Assembly (NCBI GenBank): GCA_021773055.1
Contig: JAJFKV010000017.1
Span: 62,001 to 126,000 of the forward strand
Length of the DNA: 64,000 nt
Source of the DNA: Woeseiaceae bacterium
GTDB taxonomy: Bacteria; Pseudomonadota; Gammaproteobacteria; Steroidobacterales; Woeseiaceae
Direction: 5' to 3'
Below the pieces are notes generated by a model. The model saw only the letters and a program-made list of their open reading frames with translations, ran no database searches and was not told where the DNA came from. The number at the start of each line of letters is the position of its first letter. Within the stretch, counting starts at the first letter, position 1. Below are positions 1 through 9,521 of the stretch, in pieces. A program made the position numbers and the translations under genes.

Positions 1-512
1 CCATTCCCTCCACAGAGGTCATCATTGCGGGCGACGATGGTAATTCCCTGCCCGTTGGCGAGGTCGGAGAAATCTGCATCCGCGGCCCACAGGTTATGGA
101 GGGCTACTGGCAACGACCTGCCGATACCGCCGATGTCATGCTACCGGGTGGCTGGCTGCGAACCGGCGATGTGGGCCGTATGGATGATGGCGGTTACCTG
201 TTTATCGAAGACCGTAAGAAAGACATGATCCTGGTCTCCGGCTTCAACGTGTACCCGAATGAAATTGAGAACATAATTGTGGAACTCGACGGTGTGCTCG
301 AGGCTGCTGCGATTGGGCTGCCGGACGAGCGTTCCGGAGAAATCGTCAAAGTATTTGTCGTCCGCAAGGATGACGGCTTGACCGAGCAGGACATTATCGA
401 TCACTGCAAAGAAAACCTGACTAACTACAAACGACCACGCATCGTCGAGTTCAGGGACGACCTGCCAAAGACGAACGTCGGCAAGATTCTTAGAAGGGCA
501 TTACGTGACTGA
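1..512 (+). CDS. fadD: Acyl-CoA ligase (FadD-like), C-terminal part
   Basis: The reading frame is open from base 3, so the gene enters from the left and only about 169 C-terminal residues are present. It belongs to the ANL adenylating superfamily, which activates fatty acids to acyl-CoA through an acyl-AMP intermediate. Seen here: the end of the N-terminal domain ([15 protein letters not shown]), the hinge region ([20 protein letters not shown], then RKKDMI) and the C-terminal cap with the conserved lysine near the end ([15 protein letters not shown]). The FNVYPNEIE segment is typical of long-chain acyl-CoA synthetases. Substrate chain length cannot be read from this part. The stop overlaps the GTG start of the next gene, so the two are probably co-transcribed. 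Confidence 0.9.
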   Translation, partial: IPSTEVIIAGDDGNSLPVGEVGEICIRGPQVMEGYWQRPADTADVMLPGGWLRTGDVGRMDDGGYLFIEDRKKDMILVSGFNVYPNEIENIIVELDGVLEAAAIGLPDERSGEIVKVFVVRKDDGLTEQDIIDHCKENLTNYKRPRIVEFRDDLPKTNVGKILRRALRD

Positions 513-876
513 TCGAAAACTGATATCCATTGTCCCACTCTTACTACTGGCCGCTGTCGTTGCCGCCGCCGTTCCCGCGCCGCTAGACCCCTTAAAGGTC
601 GCACCGCATATCTATCAGCTCGAATTTGAAAACGAGCGTGTGCGCGTCATAAAGCAAACCCTCCGCAACGGCGAAACGCAGCCATTACACGCGCACCCGG
701 ATCGCCTGCTTGTCTACCTGCAAACCTGCGCATGGATCGAAGATGACGGCGACGGTGGCAAGCGAATGCAATCTTTCAAGTACGGTGAGGTCGCCTGGGC
801 AAATGCCGAAACCCACGGCGGCGGAAACGCGTCCGTAGTTCAGGAATGCAAAATCCTTGAGATTGAGATGCTGTGA
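505..876 (+). CDS. Small exported cupin-like protein
   Basis: A 123-residue protein starting at a GTG inside the last codons of the ligase gene (8-nt overlap), so translational coupling is likely. Residues 8-24 are hydrophobic and end in an Ala-rich stretch, consistent with a signal peptide or anchor. The rest resembles a single cupin barrel: a segment around [21 protein letters not shown] followed by an H-x-H pair (HAHPDR) and a later His (ETHGGG), which are plausible metal ligands. The function is unknown. The similarity to cupins comes from reading the motif by eye and has not been searched. It ends 11 nt before the left arm of an unusual inverted repeat. Confidence 0.6.
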   Translation: MTDRKLISIVPLLLLAAVVAAAVPAPLDPLKVAPHIYQLEFENERVRVIKQTLRNGETQPLHAHPDRLLVYLQTCAWIEDDGDGGKRMQSFKYGEVAWANAETHGGGNASVVQECKILEIEML

Positions 877-887
877 ACACCGTGTGA

Positions 888-958
888 CGGTCGGGGTAGT
901 GATTACTGGAATGGCTCGCTTCGCTGCGCTTTATTTCCTGTAATCACTACCCCGACCG
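888..958. repeat. Long hairpin, copy 1 (22-bp arms, 27-nt conserved loop)
   Basis: The left arm 888-909 pairs with the right arm 937-958 at 21 of 22 positions; the single exception is a T-T mismatch in the CTG triplet third from the loop. The loop 910-936 (starts AATGGCTCGC, ends GCTTTATTT) is identical over 27 nt to that of the hairpin at 14235-14261. It lies between two convergent genes. No U-run follows either arm, so it is not a standard intrinsic terminator. Confidence 0.9.
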
Positions 959-963
959 CCCCA

Positions 964-2028
964 CTATTCATGGTATTTCGGGCTTAGGTCGTGGACTGCG
1001 TCGACCAATGCACCAAGATGGTCAGGATCAATATCCGGTGTGATGCCGTGGCCCAGGTTGAAGACGTGGCCAGGCCCTTTACCGTAGCTTGCCAGCGTAT
1101 CTGCAACTCCCTGACGGATAACTTCCGGTGATTCTCTTAATGTCGCCGGGTCGAGGTTGCCCTGCAGTGCGACTTTGTCGCTGACATATTCGCGAGCGCT
1201 TGCGAGGTCCGTAGTCCAGTCAACGCCCAGTGCATCGCAACCGGTTTCGGCCAGATCCGTCAATAATGGACCCGCGCCCTTCGTGAACAGGATAACCGGG
1301 ATTTTGTGGCCGTCTTTTTCGCGGATCAGGCCATCGATGATTTTTTGCATGCTGGCCATTGAGAATCGTCGAAAATCGTCGCCTTCCAGGGCCGCGCCCC
1401 AGGTATCGAAGATTTGTACGGCTTGTGCGCCGGCTTCGATTTGGGCGTTCAGATATTCGATGGTTGTTTCCGCAACGATATTCATTAGATGATCAAGAAC
1501 GTCAGGGGCCTCTTTTGCGAGCCCTTTTATGTTCGGGAATTCACGACTGGAGCTGCCTTCAACCATGTACGTTCCAACGGTAAACGGACTTCCCGCAAAT
1601 CCGATCAAAGGAACCTCGCCGTTCAGTTCGCGGCGTATGGTGCGCACGGCGTCGAACACGTAACCAAGCTTCTGTTCAACATCAGGCACGCGCAATTTTC
1701 GAATGGCGTCTGCTGTTCGTACGGGGCTCGTGAACTTCGGCCCCTCACCGCTTACGAAATGCAGACCCAGGCCCATTGCATCCGGAACCGTCAGAATGTC
1801 GGAAAACAGTATCGCTGCGTCGAGCTTATAGCGTCGCAACGGCTGCATGGTTACCTCGCAGGCCAGCTCCGGGTTCTTACAAAGACTCATGAAGTCGCCG
1901 GCCTGGCCACGCACCTCGCGATACTCTGGCAGGTATCGTCCCGCCTGACGCATGATCCATACAGGCGTTCGTGATACCGGTTGGCGCATCAAGGCACGTA
2001 GAAAAACATCGTTCTTTAGTTCAGACAT
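964..2028 (-). CDS. hemE: Uroporphyrinogen decarboxylase
   Basis: Cytosolic enzyme of heme synthesis that removes the four acetate carboxyls of uroporphyrinogen III to give coproporphyrinogen III. At 354 residues it has the normal family length. The first URO-D signature ([12 protein letters not shown], residues 26-37) and the second region ([16 protein letters not shown], about 143-158) are intact. Start ATG overlaps the stop of pyrF by one base (TAATG), so the two genes are one transcription unit with pyrF first. Its 3' end faces the cupin gene across the conserved-loop hairpin. Confidence 0.97.
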   Translation of the reverse strand: MSELKNDVFLRALMRQPVSRTPVWIMRQAGRYLPEYREVRGQAGDFMSLCKNPELACEVTMQPLRRYKLDAAILFSDILTVPDAMGLGLHFVSGEGPKFTSPVRTADAIRKLRVPDVEQKLGYVFDAVRTIRRELNGEVPLIGFAGSPFTVGTYMVEGSSSREFPNIKGLAKEAPDVLDHLMNIVAETTIEYLNAQIEAGAQAVQIFDTWGAALEGDDFRRFSMASMQKIIDGLIREKDGHKIPVILFTKGAGPLLTDLAETGCDALGVDWTTDLASAREYVSDKVALQGNLDPATLRESPEVIRQGVADTLASYGKGPGHVFNLGHGITPDIDPDHLGALVDAVHDLSPKYHE

Positions 2029-2744
2029 TATGCGCTCACCTGGGATTCAATTGATTCTTGCATGGCTTCAGCCGCCGCACGTGGGCTGGCCGCATCGCGA
2101 ATAGGCCGACCGACGACAATGTAATCGGCCCCATTCGAGAAGGCGGTCTCCACGGTAACGACACGCTTCTGGTCGCCCGTGGGCTTGTTATCAACCGGCC
2201 GAATACCCGGTGAAATCACGAGTAGCTTGTTGTCAACGTGCTCGCGTAGCTTCGGAACTTCGAGACCCGATGAAATCACTCCGTCGCAACCCGACTCGAG
2301 CGCCTGTCGCGCCCGGGACAAGACCAATGCCTCCAGGTCGCAGTCGAAACCAAGATCATCGAGGTCACCACGATCCAGACTGGTTAGCGCTGTTACTCCC
2401 AGAACCTTCAGGGTGTCACCTTTGTTTTCCGCTGCCGCCTGCATCATCGAACGATTGCCGTGAACCGTCACGAATGAGGCACCCCGGTCCTTGAGTTGCC
2501 GTACCGCCGAGCCAACGGTCGCGGGAATGTCGAAAAACTTCAAGTCGCAAAAGACCTTTTTGTCTCGCGCCAGCATCCAGTCCAGTAACTCGAAATACTC
2601 GCCACTCATCATTAGCTCGAGACCAATTTTGTAGAAGCTTACCGCGTCACCGAGTTCGTCGACCAGTGTGCGCGCTCGATTGCAGTCCGGGACGTCCATG
2701 GCGAAGATGAGGCGGTCTTTGTTGGGGATGGGTTTGTGGATCAA
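2028..2744 (-). CDS. pyrF: Orotidine-5'-phosphate decarboxylase
   Basis: Last step of UMP synthesis, decarboxylating OMP. It has 238 residues, which is normal. The catalytic motif DLKFFDIP (residues 67-74, with Lys69 and Asp72) and the phosphate-binding end (ISPGIRP ... [11 protein letters not shown]) are present. I chose the TTG start at 2744 because AGGA lies 8 nt upstream; the first ATG (codon 16, AMDVPD) would remove the start of beta-strand 1. It is the first gene of the pyrF-hemE pair. Confidence 0.96.
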   Translation of the reverse strand: MIHKPIPNKDRLIFAMDVPDCNRARTLVDELGDAVSFYKIGLELMMSGEYFELLDWMLARDKKVFCDLKFFDIPATVGSAVRQLKDRGASFVTVHGNRSMMQAAAENKGDTLKVLGVTALTSLDRGDLDDLGFDCDLEALVLSRARQALESGCDGVISSGLEVPKLREHVDNKLLVISPGIRPVDNKPTGDQKRVVTVETAFSNGADYIVVGRPIRDAASPRAAAEAMQESIESQVSA

Positions 2745-2776
2745 AAGTGGTTTCCTGTTGTTTTTGCGGGCGCATT

Positions 2777-3904
2777 CTAGCAGTTGAGGGACTCGTGTGC
2801 TGCGATTGCGTAGCGGTCGGTCATGCCGGCGATGAAGTCCGTCACTACTCGCGCCCGGCCTGGATCGTCCGAGTCGCTGGCGGCAAACGCGAAGTCCTCC
2901 GGCATGCGAGTCACGTCTTCCATATACACCGCGAACAGGTCTTGCACCATCGCCTGGACTTTTCGCGTCATCGCAAGCTTTTGTTCGTGCGAGTACAGGT
3001 GTTTGTGCAAGAACTTCTTTAAGGACACGTGCTGGTCATACATTGCATCTGACATAGACACCAACGGCCCACCGGCGTTACGAACTGCGTCTATCGAATC
3101 CGGCGCAGCGGCATCGATCCGGCGCCGCGTCTCTTCGATCAGGTCACTGACGACCGCGCCGATCATACGCCGTATGATCTCGTAGATCAGCCGGCGGTCT
3201 TCGAGATCCGGATAGCGCTCGCGAACCTCGACGAAGCGCGTCTCGAACAATGGCTGCTCGCGAAGTTGATCGAGGCTCAGAAGACCCGCCCGGTAGCCGT
3301 CATCGACGTCGTGGTTATTGTAGGCGATCGCGTCCGCAATATTAGCAATCTGTGCCTCCAGACCGGGTTGCTTGCGTTCGAGAAAACGTTCACCAACATC
3401 ACCGAGCGAGCGTGCGTTTTTTGTAGAGCAATGCTTAAGAATGCCTTCACGCGTCTCAAACATCAGGTTCAGCCCAGCGAAATCCGCGTACTTGGCTTCG
3501 AGCACATCCACAACCCGCAGGGACTGCAAATTGTGTTCGAAGCCGCCGTAGTCGCGCATGCACGCGTTCAGCGTGTCCTGACCCGCGTGCCCAAACGGGG
3601 TGTGTCCGAGATCGTGCGCCAGGCAGATAGCCTCTGTCAGTGGTTCGTTAAGCTGTAGTGCAAATGCCACGGTGCGGCCGATTTGCGATACTTCGAGCGA
3701 ATGGGTCAGTCTCGTTCGGTACAGGTCGCCTTCGTGATTAACGAACACTTGTGTCTTATAGACCAAGCGCCGAAATGCTGTTGAGTGGATTATGCGATCA
3801 CGATCACGCTGATACTCGCCGCGGTAAGTCGATGTCCGCTCAGCATGTCTTCTGCCACGGCTGCGCAACTCATTGGCGGCATACGGCGCAAGCACTGCGA
3901 CCAT
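2777..3904 (-). CDS. dgt: dGTPase-like HD-domain triphosphohydrolase
   Basis: A dNTP triphosphohydrolase-like protein of the HD superfamily, which hydrolyses dNTPs to the nucleoside and triphosphate and may help set dNTP pools. HD metal residues are visible: His68 in THSLEV and the His97-Asp98 pair in LAHDLGHTPFGHAG. I take the ATG at 3904, which forms a TGATG junction with the aroB stop; a TTG one codon earlier (3907) is also open. It is translated directly after aroB and probably coupled to it. The family has several nucleotide specificities and this one cannot be assigned. Confidence 0.9.
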   Translation of the reverse strand: MVAVLAPYAANELRSRGRRHAERTSTYRGEYQRDRDRIIHSTAFRRLVYKTQVFVNHEGDLYRTRLTHSLEVSQIGRTVAFALQLNEPLTEAICLAHDLGHTPFGHAGQDTLNACMRDYGGFEHNLQSLRVVDVLEAKYADFAGLNLMFETREGILKHCSTKNARSLGDVGERFLERKQPGLEAQIANIADAIAYNNHDVDDGYRAGLLSLDQLREQPLFETRFVEVRERYPDLEDRRLIYEIIRRMIGAVVSDLIEETRRRIDAAAPDSIDAVRNAGGPLVSMSDAMYDQHVSLKKFLHKHLYSHEQKLAMTRKVQAMVQDLFAVYMEDVTRMPEDFAFAASDSDDPGRARVVTDFIAGMTDRYAIAAHESLNC

Positions 3905-4971
3905 CAATCAGCTCCGACGAGTCGTCGCAAACAGCTCTCATCGTACGACGATGTGACATGTGATTCGCCGAGCGTCTTCAACAACACGAAGCGCAATTGT
4001 TTTTGTTGGACCTTCTTGTCCATGCCCATCGCGCGCAGCCAGGCATCGGAGTCTATCGCCGGCGGTGCCACCGGCAAGCCCGCAGCAGCAATAAGTGACT
4101 GCAGCCGCATGAGGTCCGCTGTGTCGATCCCGCTCAACTCGGTCGCCATAAGCATGCCCGCAGCTACTGCCTCGCCATGCAACCACTCGCCATAGCCCAG
4201 GCAATGTTCGATAGCGTGGCCGAAAGTATGTCCAAAGTTCAGGATGGCGCGACGCCCCGACTCGCGTTCATCTGCCGCAACAACCTCTGCTTTCAATTCA
4301 CAGGAGTGGCGAATCGCATAGGCCAGAGCGGCGGGCTCTTTGGCGAGAAGCGCCTGCATGTTTGCTTCCAGCCATGAAAAGAATTCACTATCGCAAACCG
4401 CACCGTACTTGATGACTTCAGCCAGGCCTGCCCTAAGCTCCCGGTCGGGCAGCGTATTCAGCGTGCTCGTGTCTATCATGACGACCTGGGGCTGGTGAAA
4501 AGCACCGATGAGATTCTTGCCCTCCGGATGATTCACGCCAGTCTTGCCGCCAACCGATGAGTCAACTTGTGCCAACAACGTTGTCGGTACCTGGATGAAC
4601 GCGACACCGCGCATGTAACAGGCCGCGGCGAAACCCGCGATGTCGCCGACGACACCACCACCAAGAGCCAAAACTGTCGTGTCGCGATTCGCTCTCGAAG
4701 TTACCAGTCGGTCCAGAATTGTCTGCATCGTTGCGACGGTTTTGTGAACCTCACCATCGGGCAGTTCGACTGTCGCGATGTTCTTGCCCTTGAGGTTGGC
4801 AAGAACGCGGCTCAAGTAAAGTGGCGCAACCGTCTCATTGCTCACAACCAGGCAATCTGTGCCTGTCACAAACCCGCAGAGATCAAAGCCACCATCAAGC
4901 AGGCCACTACCGATAACGATTGGATAACTGCGCTCGCCAAGCTCAACAGAAATTGTCTGGACGTCACTCAT
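3904..4971 (-). CDS. aroB: 3-dehydroquinate synthase
   Basis: NAD- and metal-dependent cyclase of the shikimate pathway (DAHP to 3-dehydroquinate). Its 355 residues match the family. The NAD-binding GGGVVGDIAGF segment, the substrate region KTGVNHPEGKNLIGAFHQP and the metal-ligand regions (LNFGHTFGHAIE and LHGEAVAAGM) are all there. It lies downstream of aroK, as in most gammaproteobacteria, but a 38-bp perfect palindrome separates them. It is followed by dgt, not the damX/dam genes seen in enteric bacteria. Confidence 0.97.
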   Translation of the reverse strand: MSDVQTISVELGERSYPIVIGSGLLDGGFDLCGFVTGTDCLVVSNETVAPLYLSRVLANLKGKNIATVELPDGEVHKTVATMQTILDRLVTSRANRDTTVLALGGGVVGDIAGFAAACYMRGVAFIQVPTTLLAQVDSSVGGKTGVNHPEGKNLIGAFHQPQVVMIDTSTLNTLPDRELRAGLAEVIKYGAVCDSEFFSWLEANMQALLAKEPAALAYAIRHSCELKAEVVAADERESGRRAILNFGHTFGHAIEHCLGYGEWLHGEAVAAGMLMATELSGIDTADLMRLQSLIAAAGLPVAPPAIDSDAWLRAMGMDKKVQQKQLRFVLLKTLGESHVTSSYDESCLRRLVGAD

Positions 4972-5002
4972 CGGCGTAGATTACATGAATAAAACCATGC
5001 CT

Positions 5003-5040
5003 GTAGGAGCACGCCCTGCGCGCGCAGGGCGTGCTCCTAC
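5003..5040. repeat. Perfect 38-bp REP-like palindrome (GTAG head)
   Basis: The two 19-nt arms (GTAGGAGCACGCCCTGCGC and its exact complement) meet with no spacer. Related half-elements occur at 33189-33208 and 61982-62003. The GTAG head followed by a GC-rich inverted repeat is the layout of REP elements mobilised by RAYT transposases in other gammaproteobacteria. On the minus strand the TAG within the head is the stop codon of aroK (5037-5039). The hairpin may also act on the aroK-aroB transcript. Confidence 0.85.
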
Positions 5041-5549
5041 GAGACTTGATCAATAATCTCGTTCGCGACGGAATTAACCTTGCGACCGTCCGTCTCTACG
5101 ACGATATCGGCTATCTCCCGGTACATCGGATCGCGGGTATCGAGTAATTCCTGAAGCGTTGCTCGCGGATCGCTGCTCTCCAGTAGTGGTCGCTCGCGGC
5201 CCTTCTTGGTGCGCGCCACCTGCTGGTCGACAGTCGTATACAAATAGACCACGAATCCGCGTCCACCCAATCGGCTGCGACTGTCGGTATTGACGATCGC
5301 ACCACCACCTGTTGCCAGAACAACACCATCCATCCTGCTGAGATCGTCGATAACGACAGCCTCGCGCCTACGAAACCCTTCTTCGCCTTCTTTTTCAAAG
5401 ATGAACGGGATATCGACTCCGGTACGGGACTCGATCTCGTCATCGCTATCAACGAATGAGAGGTGCAGTGTCCGCGCCAGGTGTCGCCCGACCGCCGACT
5501 TGCCGGCGCCCATCGGTCCAATCAGGAATATGTTGCGAGGATGCTTCAT
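5037..5549 (-). CDS. aroK: Shikimate kinase
   Basis: ATP-dependent phosphorylation of shikimate at O3. A 170-residue P-loop kinase with Walker [12 protein letters not shown] (residues 11-21), the shikimate-binding Asp/Arg region ([13 protein letters not shown] and EEGFRRRE), the GGG motif (LATGGGAI) and the lid (GRERPLL). The stop codon TAG is part of the palindrome at 5003-5040, so the element defines the C-terminus. Upstream is the terminator that closes the pil operon, so aroK likely has its own promoter or depends on read-through. Confidence 0.97.
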   Translation of the reverse strand: MKHPRNIFLIGPMGAGKSAVGRHLARTLHLSFVDSDDEIESRTGVDIPFIFEKEGEEGFRRREAVVIDDLSRMDGVVLATGGGAIVNTDSRSRLGGRGFVVYLYTTVDQQVARTKKGRERPLLESSDPRATLQELLDTRDPMYREIADIVVETDGRKVNSVANEIIDQVS

Positions 5550-5571
5550 AGATAACCGTAAATCATAAGGA

Positions 5572-5599
5572 CAAAAGCCAACCCGGAGGTTGGCTTTTG
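5572..5599. terminator. Intrinsic terminator after pilQ
   Basis: A 12-bp perfect stem (CAAAAGCCAACC at 5572-5583 and its complement at 5588-5599) with a 4-nt CGGA loop. On the minus strand it ends in GGCTTTTG followed by TCCTT, giving a short U-rich tail. It lies between the pilQ stop (5627) and the aroK start (5549), so it probably ends the pilMNOPQ transcript. Confidence 0.8.
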
Positions 5600-5626
5600 C
5601 TATTCATACCAGGATGGATCGGCAGC

Positions 5627-7804
5627 TTAGTGGATGCTCGAGCCTTCCTCAAGGATGCGTGGCGTAACAAATATCAGCAACTCGGCTTTGTTTTCGAGTC
5701 GCTGCTTGCTGCGGAATAATGCACCGAGAACCGGAATGTCGCCAAGAATTGGCACCTTCTTAACGGTCTCCCGACGCTCAGTCTCATAGATGCCGCCCAA
5801 CACAACTGTCTGGCCGTCTGCTACGAGAACCTGCGTTTCGACAGAACGGGTATCGATACTCGGCACCGTTCCGCCGGAGCCGCCGGTTGAGATAACCTGA
5901 CCAACGCTGTCCTTGCTGACTCGCAAGTCCATGATGATGTTGTTATCCGGCGTTATCTGTGGCGTTACAACCAGCTCGAGGACCGCCTCTTTAAACTGAA
6001 TGGTCGTCGCGCCTGACGATGCTGACTGCTGGTATGGAATCTCCACACCCTGCTTGATCGTCGCCTCACTCTGATTTGCAGTAATTACGCGTGGCGTCGA
6101 AACTATCTCGCCACGACCCTCTGCTTCCAGCGCCGTCAGTTCGAGATCAACCAGAATGTCGCTCTTTATAAGCGCCAGCGAGAAGCGGCCTGCTGCGTCA
6201 GCAATTGGCAGGTTCACATTGTAGCGACCGTTCTGGGCCGGGTACTCAATCGCCGTTAATCCGGTCGGGTCGTTTAACGCTGTGTTAATAGAGTCCGCGA
6301 AGTCGTTCGCCGCCGTGCCTGTACCCGACGTAACCAAAAGGTCGCGAGGGCCAATATTGTCCGAAGTAACACCCAGCCGGATACCCAGGTCTCTGTTAAA
6401 GTCGTCGTTTACGACCACAATCCGAGACTCGATGAGTACCTGTTTGATCGGCACATCGAGTGTGCGAACCAAGCGCCGAATGTCTTGTAGACGTTCGGCC
6501 GTGTCCTGAACGAGCAGGGTATTGGTGCGATCATCGACACCGAGGCTGCCGCGCTCCGACAACATGGAGTTGCTGTCGCCGCCACCATTAATCAACCCGG
6601 AAAGATCACTCGCTTTCGCATAGTTAACCTGCAGGAACTCGGAATAAAGTGGCTCAAGTTCGCTGATAGCCAGCTGTGCTTCGAGGTCCGCTGTCTCACG
6701 TGCTGAAATTTCCTCAGCCGGCGCCACCATAATCACATTACCGTTCTGGCGCATGTCCAGACCCTTGGTCGTCATGACGATATCGAGCGCCTGGTCCCAC
6801 GGTACATTGCGCAAGCGCAGCGTAACGTTGCCCTGCACGGTGTCGGAGACGACGATATTCTTGCCCGAAGTTTCAGCAAGCAGCTGCAGTACAGCACGTG
6901 TTTCGATGTCCTGGAAGTTCAGCGTCAAACGCTGGCCGTCATATTCCTTCGTTTCTGAGAACAGGCTCGATTCTGTATCGGTGGTCTCTGGCGCAGGATT
7001 AATTTCGATCGTGAATTCATTATCCGATTGATACGCGAGCTGCTCGTACTTGCCCTCAGCAGATATTACGATGCGCGCATCCAGGTTGGTACGTAAGGCA
7101 TCGACAGTTGTTACCGGTGTCGCGAAATCCATCACATCGAGACGACGCATGAGATCTGCCGGCAAGCTGGTATCTTTAAATACAGCAACAACCCGTTCAC
7201 CTTCCTGGCGGATGTCCACAGGTGTTGATGGGTCAGTCAGGTTAACAACGACTCGACCGCCGCCGTCACGTGTGCGGCGGAAATCGACACTTGAGATGGC
7301 GCGGTTGCCCGGAGCTGCGTAAGAACGGCCTTCCGACGACGCTGCGCTGGCGAACTGGGTAGAGCCTGCGCTGTAGTCATCACTATCACCCAGGGTGATA
7401 GTGACCGTGTTACCGCTGCGAACAGTTTTGTACTCAACCATGGAGCCGAGGTTCAATACAACTCGTGTACGACCATTGGCCTCAGCGGTCAGTACCGTAT
7501 TCAGAGGTCCGAGATTGACATCACGGCGACGCGAGGTCAGCCCCAATGCTGTATCAGGCAAATCGATTGCGATTCTCGCGGGGTTCTCGATTGTGAATGC
7601 CAGTGGTTCAGGCGCTGTTTCGCTCATGATGAGCTTCAGCTCAACACGCTGGCCTGGCAGGCTTTGTACCTGAATATCCTGGAGCCGGTTGCCATCTTGA
7701 GCGCTTGCGGTAGCCCCCCAAAAAAGCAGCAGCGCCGCCTGTGCCAACACAACCAGTCGCAACGAAGTGCGGCGTCCGGCTGTCGGTATAAGTTTGAGCA
7801 TCAT
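5627..7804 (-). CDS. pilQ: Type IV pilus secretin PilQ
   Basis: Outer-membrane secretin through which the type IV pilus passes. The order is a signal peptide (about 1-33 from this start, ending ATASAQ), two AMIN peptidoglycan-binding domains (about 40-120 and 155-230), STN/N0 and N1 domains (about 290-440) and the C-terminal secretin domain (about 480-720, with VEIPYQQSASSGATT and VPILGDIPVLGALF). The frame is open from an ATG at 7825, but only the ATG pair at 7804/7801 has an upstream GGAG and gives a normal signal peptide, so I start at 7804. Last gene of pilMNOPQ; a terminator follows. Confidence 0.95.
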   Translation of the reverse strand: MMLKLIPTAGRRTSLRLVVLAQAALLLFWGATASAQDGNRLQDIQVQSLPGQRVELKLIMSETAPEPLAFTIENPARIAIDLPDTALGLTSRRRDVNLGPLNTVLTAEANGRTRVVLNLGSMVEYKTVRSGNTVTITLGDSDDYSAGSTQFASAASSEGRSYAAPGNRAISSVDFRRTRDGGGRVVVNLTDPSTPVDIRQEGERVVAVFKDTSLPADLMRRLDVMDFATPVTTVDALRTNLDARIVISAEGKYEQLAYQSDNEFTIEINPAPETTDTESSLFSETKEYDGQRLTLNFQDIETRAVLQLLAETSGKNIVVSDTVQGNVTLRLRNVPWDQALDIVMTTKGLDMRQNGNVIMVAPAEEISARETADLEAQLAISELEPLYSEFLQVNYAKASDLSGLINGGGDSNSMLSERGSLGVDDRTNTLLVQDTAERLQDIRRLVRTLDVPIKQVLIESRIVVVNDDFNRDLGIRLGVTSDNIGPRDLLVTSGTGTAANDFADSINTALNDPTGLTAIEYPAQNGRYNVNLPIADAAGRFSLALIKSDILVDLELTALEAEGRGEIVSTPRVITANQSEATIKQGVEIPYQQSASSGATTIQFKEAVLELVVTPQITPDNNIIMDLRVSKDSVGQVISTGGSGGTVPSIDTRSVETQVLVADGQTVVLGGIYETERRETVKKVPILGDIPVLGALFRSKQRLENKAELLIFVTPRILEEGSSIH

Positions 7805-7832
7805 TCCTTTTACTCCCAGTTCCATTCAGGTG

Positions 7833-8357
7833 TCAGTCTGAAAGACCAACCGCGGCATCTCTTTCGATGTAGCCGCCTATACCATCAGAAATAATTTCTA
7901 CCAACCCGATTTCTGATTCAGAAATTAATGTAATTCGTCCGTCATTTTGCCCCATGTAGTTGCCGGGGATGACGCGGTGAATCAGTCCGTCTGAAGTTTG
8001 TACCAAGCCATACATCGTTTCATTGATGTGTAGGGTTCCGACCATGCCAAGCGTATCGAGAGGAAAGCTCTCCAGATATTCGCGGCTACGTTCTACGTCC
8101 GGGCGAGGGCCATTGCCTCCACCACTCGCTTGTGGTGTGTCCGGTCGAAACGGTGAGCGAATGCCCTGCCGATCGGCGATATAATTAAAGGTCTCGTAAG
8201 GCGTTATCTCTGGCAATGGGTCGATACGACCGCCAGGACGCTGCTTAACACCGTTGATGTACTTGTCGAGATCATCTGAACCACCGCCACAGGCAGACAG
8301 TCCAATTGCCAGTAGCGCCATCAGCAAGCTTCGTTTGAGTATGAGAGAAGTGCGCAT
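7833..8357 (-). CDS. pilP: Type IV pilus lipoprotein PilP
   Basis: Inner-membrane lipoprotein that links the PilMNO platform to the PilQ secretin. The lipobox LSAC (Cys23 from this start) follows a hydrophobic stretch, then a Gly/Ser linker and the compact HR-like domain near the C-terminus (about residues 95-165). I start at the ATG at 8357: it lies one base after the pilO stop and has GAGGAGG 9 nt upstream. An in-frame start at 8378 would overlap pilO and has no such site. Confidence 0.94.
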   Translation of the reverse strand: MRTSLILKRSLLMALLAIGLSACGGGSDDLDKYINGVKQRPGGRIDPLPEITPYETFNYIADRQGIRSPFRPDTPQASGGGNGPRPDVERSREYLESFPLDTLGMVGTLHINETMYGLVQTSDGLIHRVIPGNYMGQNDGRITLISESEIGLVEIISDGIGGYIERDAAVGLSD

Positions 8358-8358
8358 C

Positions 8359-8958
8359 TTAGTCTGCCTCCTCGTCAAGGTAGCGATACGTCTGAGCGAT
8401 TACTTCCATGCTCAGTTGGTCGTATTCGCCCGCTGTTTCCGGCGTGATGGTTATGTTGTGCAATGTCACGATACGCGGCAATGCCGCGATACCGCTGACG
8501 AAATTTCCGATCTCGTGATAGCCGCCGCTCAGACGAATATTGATCGGTTTCTCGGCGTAGAAATCACGTGGGATTTCAGATTGCGGGATAAACAGTTTCT
8601 CTTGCAATCCTGCAGCGAGGCCCGTTTGCGATATGTCCACGATCAAGCTCGGAATCTCCGTTTCACCTGGCAGCTGCCGCAACATGGTGCCAAATGACTG
8701 TTCAATCTGGGCAAGCTGCGCTTTGTACGCATCGTAATTGGCTGCCTTGCGTTGCTTGTTTTCGAAGGTGAGACGATATTCCTGCTCTTCGGCTACAGCG
8801 CGTTGCAACTGCGGACGCTTGTCCTCGATGATCGTGAACCAGATTCCCAGGCCAACAACGGCCAGGAAAACGATGAAGATTACTGCCCCGCGAAATGCTG
8901 CTGGCCAACGACCGACATCATTGGCGTCAAGGCTCTGGAGTTCTTCGACAATATTCAT
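8359..8958 (-). CDS. pilO: Type IV pilus assembly protein PilO
   Basis: Bitopic inner-membrane protein forming the alignment complex with PilN. There is a short cytoplasmic N-terminus, one membrane helix (about residues 24-44), a coiled-coil stretch (about 50-95) and a ferredoxin-like periplasmic domain (about 110-190). At 199 residues it has the usual length. The start overlaps the pilN stop by 4 nt (ATGA), so translation is coupled. Confidence 0.95.
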   Translation of the reverse strand: MNIVEELQSLDANDVGRWPAAFRGAVIFIVFLAVVGLGIWFTIIEDKRPQLQRAVAEEQEYRLTFENKQRKAANYDAYKAQLAQIEQSFGTMLRQLPGETEIPSLIVDISQTGLAAGLQEKLFIPQSEIPRDFYAEKPINIRLSGGYHEIGNFVSGIAALPRIVTLHNITITPETAGEYDQLSMEVIAQTYRYLDEEAD

Positions 8959-9521
8959 ACGTCGTCCTCCTCGTCAGCACCCTTTTGTTTCTGTTTGAGG
9001 TAAACCACAAATTCAGACTGCCTTGAATTGCCGGCCTGTTTTGTTTCCACCCTTTCTACTTCAGGGTCGCTCAACCATTCCGACGCATCGATCTGTCGCA
9101 TCAGCGCGGAAACGCGCGTACTGGATTGTGCGACTCCGCGGATCTCCACGCGAGAACCCGTTTGCTTCATGCCCGTCAGGTAAACACCTTCGGGGAGCTG
9201 ACGTGTCAGCTCGTCAAACAGATGCACGATCTCCGGACGGCTTTTCTGCAATTGCTCAATAATTTCCATGCGAGCAAGCAGGCGTTCCTTCTGTCGTTCC
9301 AGACCGTCAATCTCCGTAATGCTCTTCTCAAGCTCGGCGATCTCGGCGACCAGTCGATCGTTGCGCGATTGCTGGCTGGAAATCATTTGCGAGAAAGCAA
9401 ACATCGTGAGCATTATTACGGCGATGCCAACAATGACAGCGCCGCCCATTGCAACTCCGAAGTCTCGTTGGCGTTTCTTGCGTTCTGCCTCACGCCATGG
9501 GAGTAGATTAATTGCTGGCAT
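8955..9521 (-). CDS. pilN: Type IV pilus assembly protein PilN
   Basis: Bitopic inner-membrane partner of PilO. The N-terminal INLLPWR motif (residues 4-10) is the conserved peptide that docks into cytoplasmic PilM. A membrane helix follows (about 23-45), then a coiled coil (about 50-90) and a ferredoxin-like domain (about 95-180). It has 188 residues. The start shares one base with the pilM stop. Confidence 0.95.
   Translation of the reverse strand: MPAINLLPWREAERKKRQRDFGVAMGGAVIVGIAVIMLTMFAFSQMISSQQSRNDRLVAEIAELEKSITEIDGLERQKERLLARMEIIEQLQKSRPEIVHLFDELTRQLPEGVYLTGMKQTGSRVEIRGVAQSSTRVSALMRQIDASEWLSDPEVERVETKQAGNSRQSEFVVYLKQKQKGADEEDDV

Noticed and set aside
888-958. Hairpin copy 1 as an ordinary bidirectional terminator
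   Set aside because: The loop is 27 nt, there is no U-run on either side, and the loop is conserved in sequence with another locus. A terminator does not explain this.
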